Shown here: positions 57,186-64,000 of the stretch, in pieces
How positions within the stretch are numbered: the stretch's first letter is position 1
How the letters are laid out: the number at the start of each line of letters is the position of its first letter
NCBI GenBank assembly: GCA_016165875.1
Contig: JABBOT010000014.1
Coordinates: forward strand, 4,888,093-4,952,092
DNA length: 64,000 bases
Origin: Acanthopleura granulata
Lineage: Eukaryota > Mollusca > Polyplacophora > Chitonida > Chitonidae
Reading direction: 5' to 3'
Notes under the pieces: generated by a model
What the model was told of the DNA's origin: nothing
The model's database searches: none
What the model saw: the letters and a program-made list of their open reading frames with translations, nothing else
Program-made: the position numbers and the translations under genes

Positions 57186-57641
57186 AATAAATAGTTAGGA
57201 ATCACCCCACGTGTTCCCCACCCACCACGGATTGCCATCAAAGGCGATGCCTGAACCTGGGGATACCCAGCAGGAAAGACACCAAGGATTCCACATGGGG
57301 TATGCTCAAATAAATGGCCTTAACATGCACACCCCATTCCCCACCCGAGATCCTCCATCACCCACCCAGTGAAGGAGGTTCCACGTTAGACACTAACTAC
57401 TTGACTGACCGCCACCGCCTCAAATGCAGTCTCAAGAACGACATTTGAAAAAAAGCTATTTGTTCTCTAAAGAGTGTTGATAATGAGAAAGTTTGGAATC
57501 ACGCAGAGGCAAGGCGTGACCAGCCGATTGATCGGATCGGGCCATCCGACCGCCCGTCTTTGGAGAGGTAAGGGCCGAAGTGGAGTGTTGAGCGTGAGGA
57601 TTTCGCAAGATCCACCCGCTCTCAGCCAACAGGGTCCCGTC

Positions 57642-58240
57642 ATCTTGGACTTGCTGAATGATATTTGAATAACTGGTAATTTTCCACCCTCATGGAGGGA
57701 GGCATGTATTATCCCGGTTCCCAAACCGGGTAAGGATCATACTGATCCAAATAATTATTGTTCCATAGCCCTTACCAGTTGCTTCTGTAAGACTATGGAA
57801 CGGATGATAAATGATAGACTTGTTTGGTTTCTTGAAACCAACAAGTTACTATCTAATATCCAATGTGGTTTTCTTCAAGGTAGATCCAATATGGATGACC
57901 TTGTTCGACTTGAAATTTTTATTCTCGATGGTTTTATTAATAATGAACACGTGGTGTCAATATTTTTCGACCTTGAAAAGGCCTACGACACCACATGGAA
58001 ATATGGCATTTTAAAAGACCTCGCGGATATGGGCCTGAAAGGCCGATTACCAATATTTATATCAAAATTTTTATCTGATCGTCAGTTTAAGGGTCCACTC
58101 TTTCTAACTCTTATGAGCAAGAGATGGGTGTGCCAAAGGGCAGTATCCTTTCATCAACACTGTTCAGCACAAAAATTAACAGCTTGGCTCAGATGTTAAT
58201 GTTGCTGCTATTGAGGGATTTGCATGAACGGTTAGGATAA
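57642..58240 (+). pseudogene. LINE ORF2 reverse transcriptase fragment
   Basis: Begins LDLLNDI (then a stop where Trp is expected), followed by ITGNFPPSWREACIIPVPKPGKD and NNYCSIALTSCFCKTMERMI. Further on are QCGFLQGRS, FFDLEKAYDTTW (motif A, first catalytic Asp), KDLADMGLKGRLPIFI and FLSDRQF. Near 58110 the frame slips and motif B (EMGVPKGSILS) follows in the next frame, then FSTKINSLAQ. The YVDD box is not found; the sequence jumps to a different part by about 58200. It is the forward half of the twin-primed insertion. The I/Nimb assignment rests on AYDTTWKYGIL and the zinc-knuckle ORF1 of the relative at 63 kb. Confidence 0.85.
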
Positions 58241-59936
58241 AACCCTGTGCTGTAGTTTTCCATTCCACCTGCTCAGACAATTAACGCGCTGGTTCAAAGT
58301 GAATACTTGCCACTAACCGCACCTTTAAGTCAAGCAGTTTGTTGCGTACATTGTTAGAAAATTTCCCTTACGGTAAACGGCCTGGCAACAAGCTGCCAGG
58401 TGTTTCCAATGTAAAATAACGATCATAGTGGCCCTACTATCATCGTGTGAAATAATATGTGAACCACACACAGATCACTTGTTTCTCCCATTTGAGTGTG
58501 TTTTACCATAAGATTATAAGACGCTTGTATAAATACTAGAGGTGGTGTGGTAAACGAAGAGACTTTTCTTCCGGAGGTCGGTGGTTTATCCAGACTACAA
58601 TGCCTTCCCCATCCCTTCAACCTGACCGCCATAAAAACTGAACACGACATTTATATTCAAGCCCATCCAATAACTGAATACACCACACAAACACAAGTGT
58701 AAACAACGGTACACGTTTGTGTTTTAAAGACTATATTGTCTCGTGTAAAGTAACTTGTCAGCATATGGACGAAATAAGACACAGCGGTATATGCTGGCCT
58801 GCAGGTGTTCTGGGGATCAGCCTTCACGAGCTCGTGTGGCTTCTTAAGCATTGCCAACGGGGTTCAGTCTCACAAAGGTTCCCAAATAAGGCCCGATTAC
58901 TACACTAAAGATAATTATGACAACCGGTAAGTCGCCCAAGGGCATCTCTATGGGATAAATCTGTGAGAGTCACAAACTAACTAGCTCAACACACACTTTG
59001 AACAAATTGATACCCCGAAGAATTTTGTCCAGGTTCTACTGGATTATTCCTACCTATCATTTCCAGTTTGTAATTCACCGGTGTTTCTTTAGCGTTTGTC
59101 GCGCACATCAATTCAATATGACGTCATTCGCATGCCAAAAATACTCGAGACATTTACAGGTAATGTGCAAACAGAAAAGGGTACAGCATGGATTGTAAAA
59201 CTAGTATAATGACACCAATATGTGTCTAAAAAAGAACATTTATCCACAAAGAGTGTAACACTGTACTTGGCTCCTATTTCAGGTACTTTTATTTGAATTG
59301 AGATGATGTATTTATGGCACAAAGACAGTCTTTTGTTTGCGCATGACCTTCCGTGGTTCGACTGCATGCAGTATACGATCAAACTAGAGAGCAAAAGGAA
59401 ACGGTTATGAACTTGTACAAGTGTTTAACAGCACCTTGCATAATGTATAACATTCTGTACACTGTTTCGTTGTCAAATGGTCAATGAAATCCGGTCTCTA
59501 GGTCTTAGTCTAACTGTACTTCATAGATACCCTCTTTGCCATGTTAAAATTACTTCATGGTTCTAAAAAGAAATGTGCTAAGATGTGAACAGAAAAATGA
59601 AAGAAATCTATACCTGTACATAACAGATCCCTCATCTGAATAATCTAATCATAAAATTCAAATGGAACAAGACTATATCTGATCTATTTTTCCTATTTTT
59701 CCATATATATTTCAATACTTGCTTCATTCCAAGACGATCGATTCGTCGCTTGGACATCCGATATAATAGCACCGGAATGTATACACATATACCTAATGAG
59801 GGCAATGCAATCATCGCAGGGAATATCAACGTCCTCTCTCTTAAGAAACACGTCAAATATCTAAGCACATTTTCTAATGTTGAAGCGGAACCATGCATTT
59901 CATGCATAGAGCACCTACGGTCTCCTACTGAAGTCC
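58241..59936. other. Gene-free stretch
   Basis: The start may still be LINE 3' sequence (IKPCAVVF frame to about 58262). Beyond that nothing is recognised. Confidence 0.35.
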
Positions 59937-60014
59937 ACTGACACAGGTTACGTGTGACCATTTGCCACACGCACTACTCGGTCACTGCTGCTCTGGTTTT
60001 ACTCTCTGTGTCGT
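59937..60014 (+). repeat. Dispersed repeat R1, partial copy
   Basis: 'cgtgtgaccatttgccac' and 'ctgctgctctggttttactctctgtg' match the end of copy 1 (210-270). Confidence 0.5.
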
Positions 60015-62102
60015 AGCCTTTTAGACTGCTCCTTTAGCAAAAGGTAACACCTAGTAGTGGCATTATTTGAAAAAGAAGAAAACAATTGAAACAATAAGAT
60101 ATGGAAGAATATCATTTTATTTCCAGCATATTTCTCTTTCTCCTTTTAAGATGAAAGTTTACGTCCCTTAAGGCTTCACTGAAGCGTACACAAGAAGACA
60201 AACACATGGGGGAACTGTTTGTTGTGAAGTTCTGTTTGTTGCCCTAAAACATTAAACGGAGTTTACGACGATGTTACAACCTTTGGGCTTTTCGAAGTCC
60301 TGGTTTTGTACATGCTATTTTTATGTAGTTGTGGTAAATCAATACATTATTTTATCTCCAACATGAAAGAGAGGTGGTATAAGTGAAATATTCTTGACTA
60401 CGGCGTGAAACCCGAAATCAAATCAAATCAAACGTATATTCTTTAATTACCAATCATCCTTCCCACTGACATCTAACTATAACTGTTGACGGTATCAAAA
60501 TGCTAGAGTAAGCAATGCAACCAGAATGTCTGTTAAAGTTGCACATTCCATTTATCGCGTTTCAGAGGTCTTTCTTCATATAGAATAATAAGGCATGATG
60601 CATAGACATAAGGAGGAGTAACACCAAAGCAAAGTCGACAAAGTCCTTGTTGGTAAATGGCCATAGGGCATATAACCAGTAAAACCTGACTTCTTGTCGG
60701 TTATGGCTTTCTTTTACTTGTTCGAGTAAATTCTTTGGTAGCAACTTCTACACCCCCTATCACCACGACTTAACAAGAATCTGTTTACAAATTCTATTAT
60801 ACTGATTGCAATTTATAAGACGTCACTTGCTTGAATTACTCAAAATATTTTGGTAGCAGCACGTTTATAGAATTCAAACGAACTCATTTGTTCCAGCGAT
60901 TGTTTGCATTAGTCTTATGGAAAAAAGTAAGAAAATGCCATCGTCATCCTCCTGCCAATCAGTGTAAAATGACATGTGTAACAGTATGTTTTATGAAAGT
61001 TAAATGAAATTTGCATCGTCAAGAGACGCTTACTAAATCTTCAGCGCACAAAAGGCCTTTAAATTATACATGTTATCCCGTCTTCTTCAAAACAACAGAT
61101 AGAAGGAAAATGTCATGTATTTCTTCCCTCGTTCAACTGTAAAACAAAACTGTTCTTGTGTGGAAGATGTATTTCCTACAGTCGAAATATGCACAATTTA
61201 GGATGCGGCATGAACTCCAAACTGAATTGTTATCTTTGGCCCATACCCGGCAAAACAAACATCACTCGACTTTACATACCACTACCATTGTCCAATGGAC
61301 TGTGATTGGTAGGACCATTAAAAATCTTTCACAATGACATCTTCTCTTATTTCGTTTCTGTAGTCGAGACTATTCTTTGTCCAGACATTGCAAAGGATAC
61401 GTTACATCTGTCTGCATATAACTACTGTGCTTAATATTTCCATATATCTATCCCACCTTGTTAAGTTCCGCGACACTGAGTTGCGAAGAATGCATAGCTT
61501 ACATAATCTCTATTTTGTTCGACATCATAAAAATGGGAATATGAAATCGATAAGCTGGTTATGAACTACGCTTACATCCAAAAAAGGTACATCGACAGGA
61601 TATGTCATCTGGAAAATATTTACAGGTATACAGGTCGTTGTGGAAAAAAAACTCCCTTCAGTTTTGATGACTAAGAACCCCTTTCACGGTCTAAGAGTGT
61701 TATATGAGTACAGGATTTGACGCTTAGTGTCGACGGAGTTGCAATAATGTTCCTCTCGCTTTTTCAAGTGGCACGTAAGCGCCATCCACCGCTTAATGTC
61801 ATGTGAAAGTCAGAGAATATCTAAGTCCCCGTCCAATCTTAGTTGCAATAATGTAAATATCGCTTTTTGTAGTGGTGCGTAAGCGCCGCGAGAATTACAA
61901 CGTGTTTCATGTTTTAAAATGTCTAACTTCAGCATGAGGACTTAAATTTCACATGACAAAAAGCAGTCGATGACTCCCGCGCCCTTTGCACGTTCTAACG
62001 CTCGCAGAAAACAAATTGTCTTTCATGCACCAAACTGGTACTCATATCTGTAGGCAGTCTACGTGTGTCACGTACACCTTAACCTCCAGTCTCGTCCCCC
62101 CC
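60015..62102. other. Long gene-free stretch with a SINE tail
   Basis: A bare SINE tail, 'gtataagtgaaatattcttgactacggcgtgaaac' with a 'caaatcaaatcaaatcaaac' end, lies at 60375-60432. 'gcaataatgt...tcgctttttc.agtgg..cgtaagcgcc' occurs twice (61742-61785 and 61848-61888), a diverged tandem pair. No exon recognised. Confidence 0.45.
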
Positions 62103-62432
62103 CCCCCCCTTGGGGTTCCCGGGAGTGAAAAGTATAGGGCCCCAGTTCTCTAGGCAAGCTTATCGTACAAGGCGACTAACCTAGGGCTCTCCCGTGTGGT
62201 TCCGGTGAATAGACTAGTTCCACAGCCTCCCCGGTCTTGTCGTACAAGGCGACTAAAAGGGGTAACCTGTTTGCCGTGGGTTGCGACCCGTGATGGGGGA
62301 AGACGGGATCCTGGTGGCTGAGAACGGGTTGATCTTGCGAGATCCTCACACCCAACCCTCCACTTCGGCCCTTACTTCTCCAAAGACGGGCGGTCGGATG
62401 GCCCGATCCGATCAATCGGCTGGTCACGCCAG
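62103..62432 (+). mobile_element. LINE 5' UTR region (I/Nimb-like)
   Basis: Contains 'aaaggggtaacctgtttgcc', 'gggttgcgacccgtgatggggg' and a 150-base block ending 'cgatcaatcggctggtcacgcc' (62283-62430). The block is the inverted counterpart of 57515-57641, with about 90 per cent identity by eye. It precedes ORF1 in the same orientation, as in the other copy. A C14 run sits at its start (62096-62109). Confidence 0.7.
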
Positions 62433-62719
62433 TCCAGATGTCCGGATGTCAACCTTCATATATCTCGATTTGGTATCAATTGATTGCTTTCCGTGTTGGA
62501 GGTTTTTTAGTGAGATGTTCGGATGTCTGGGCAGTGGCTGTACAGTTAATCGGGTAGGCCGTATCTAATTTATTAGATTCGACCTGCTGGAGTATGAGGA
62601 AAAAATCCATCTTATCGAGGATGGCATGGAACTCTCGTCTTTCCTTTTGCTGGATACTCGCAGGAGGGGTTTCGTCGTACATGTATTGACACTCCGGGGC
62701 TGGTGAGAGACACGGCGTT
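62433..62719 (+). other. Between LINE 5' UTR and ORF1
   Basis: Not matched elsewhere in the window; either more 5' UTR or an insertion. Short chance frames only. Confidence 0.35.
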
Positions 62720-64000
62720 ATGAATGATCAAGCCGTTTCGTTGTGTCTGACTCTAATTCCCCTATTCCAAATGTTTCTATGTCACAGCCTTCGACAGTTG
62801 TGGGGAAAAGAAAGCAAGGAAAAACGAGATACCACTGGATGTGGAATCGAGAAGAACTTACTTCCCATCCTTTCTGGTGATATCTAATAAAAATGAGAAT
62901 CAGGTAAAGATGAAAATCAATCCCTTTCTATTAAAAAAAACATTGCAGAGCTACGCAGGGACTTTGAAACAAGTCAAAAAATGAAGTCTGGCAAAATTCC
63001 TATAGAATGTTTTCGGAAACAACAATACATTAATTTACCCAAAATTCCAAATATTGGGGAGCAAGCTTTTTCTGTTACCCCACATAATACCTTAAACTGC
63101 TCTCACGGCATTATTCGTGACAGAGACCAAGATCTATATGACATGACAGAACAAGTAATAACAGAGGAATGAAGGACCAGGGCGTAATCAACGTCAAACG
63201 TTTTGTAATAAAGAGAGACGGTAACCTTATTAAAACAAATACTTATCTCGTAACATTTAATAACCCGTTACCCCCAACATCATATTTATTGGGTCGTATA
63301 GTGTGCGGGTAGAATTATTTATACCTAACCCGATCCGGTATTTCCAGAGGTTTGGCCATGGCAAGGGTCAATGCTGTAATAAACTGGTCTGTTTTAGATG
63401 TGCGGAAGCGGGTCACGAGGGCTTCGGCTGTACAAACGCGATAAAATGTTTGAAATGCAGTGGAGCCCACATGGCTTTTCCAAGGACTGTCCTGTCTTCA
63501 AGAAAGAAAAAGAAATCATAACGCGTAAAGCCAAAAATATTATATCGCACGAAGAAGCGAAACGTCTGGTCTCGGATGGCCTTACTAAATCTACATATGC
63601 CAAGTGTTGTCAAGAAACATTTCGTTTCGGTAGGGGTTCAAACAACATTCACATGGCCTATTGGTATAGAGAAGCCACAGAAACTGGTCATGAAACCCTT
63701 GGGAAACACGGCCAATTCTTCCTCACAAACCGATATAAATCTTATTGAAAAACCTGCAGCTTTACCTGCTTCTCCTGCTGTTTCTCTATCTCACCACAAA
63801 CCTTGTGGAAATAAATCAAAATCCTCTAAACCCGTTGAATCTTCACTGAATGCCCCGGGTGATAAGTATCATAAAAAAGATGAACCTAGTGGCCACACAG
63901 AGCGTCCTTCGAAGGCTACAAGGACCTTGGGCAAACTTTCAATAAGTTTGGATCGTTAGAGGATGTTGGTCTTTCAACGTTGGATGCGAACATGATGTAT
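62720..64000 (+). pseudogene. LINE ORF1 (gag-like, zinc knuckles), frameshifted
   Basis: Nucleic-acid-binding ORF1 of an I/Nimb-like LINE, broken into at least five frames. A Met at 62720 opens MNDQAVSL, then SPIPNVSMSQPSTVVGKRKQGK in another frame. 62981-63172 holds INLPKIPNIGEQAF and IIRDRDQDLYDMTEQ. The next part (KDQGVINVKRFVIKRDGNL and NTYLVTFNNPLPPTSY) follows after one lost base. 63303-63521 holds a first knuckle with lost cysteines (RYFQRFGHGKGQC), an intact CX2CX4HX4C knuckle (CFRCAEAGHEGFGC) and the start of a third (CLKCSGAH). Then come CPVFKKEKEIITRKAK and a C-terminal Ser/Pro/Lys-rich region (63576-63959). It runs off the window, and a final slip near 63920 continues as NKFGSLEDVGLSTLDANMMY. 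The element is inactive. Confidence 0.85.

Larger units (their letters stand above)
56072..57641 (-). mobile_element. LINE (I/Nimb-like), inverted 5' segment
   Basis: Read on the minus strand from 57641: 5' UTR (shared with 62280-62432), a 42-codon ORF1 remnant, the start of the ORF2 endonuclease, then the linker up to LNHLPPEPLETFLL at about 56072-56115. The linker breaks off at the same place where the plus-strand reverse-transcriptase segment starts (57642). This is the structure expected from twin priming during LINE insertion. Most of ORF1 and about 150 to 200 residues of the endonuclease are missing, so the copy is dead. Confidence 0.8.

Noticed and set aside
59..63900. Bacterial-type operons, phage genes or defence systems
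   Set aside because: No ribosome-binding-site-led gene runs exist, and all coding signal is of exon or retroelement type.

Overview
This is a metazoan nuclear window, not a bacterial or phage one. The sequence is AT-rich and gene-poor, with no operons. Coding signal appears only as isolated exons with splice signals, and the space between is full of tRNA-derived SINEs, fragments of non-LTR retrotransposons, minisatellites and old duplications. The SINE types, the PAN/EGF/fibrinogen-like gene and the dispersed repeats suggest a marine lophotrochozoan, probably a mollusc. That placement is inference; I saw no species-diagnostic gene.

Layout. 1-10 kb: mostly non-coding, with dispersed repeats, a family-2 SINE near 3.5 kb and one weak two-exon candidate on the minus strand (2.45-3.0 kb). 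10.9-14.4 kb: the one convincing host locus, on the plus strand. It has a PAN/apple exon, a degenerate EGF-like exon and a long exon holding a divergent fibrinogen-related domain (FReD). The PAN exon is frameshifted and the EGF exon has lost its last cysteine, so the locus looks like a pseudogene or a recently broken lectin-like gene. A near-perfect hairpin lies about 100 bases after the FReD stop. 13-18 kb: a cluster of SINEs in both orientations. 23.3-33.2 kb: a mosaic of old and recent duplications, with one exact 520-bp direct repeat (29469-29988 and 30064-30583), a 5 x 51 bp tandem repeat, a 36-bp minisatellite with inverted units, and two diverged reading frames whose differences look frame-preserving. 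33.5-39 kb: more SINEs and a candidate first exon near 36.2 kb. 40.9-42.06 kb: a long minisatellite with units of about 55 bp. 52.4-53.4 kb: a tandem array with units of about 155 bp.

56.0-58.2 kb holds an I/Nimb-like LINE in twin-primed form. The 5' part (5' UTR, a 42-codon ORF1 remnant, start of the endonuclease, linker) is inverted. It ends at almost the same codon where the forward reverse-transcriptase segment begins, 1.57 kb away. 62.1-64.0 kb holds the 5' end of a related LINE in forward orientation, with a frameshifted zinc-knuckle ORF1 that runs off the window.

I found no true tRNA or rRNA gene, no CRISPR array and no complete, intact host gene. The most distinctive items are the twin-primed, internally deleted LINE, the decayed PAN-EGF-FReD locus with its hairpin, the paired in-frame ORFs of the 23-30 kb duplication, and several SINE types that share one 3' tail.
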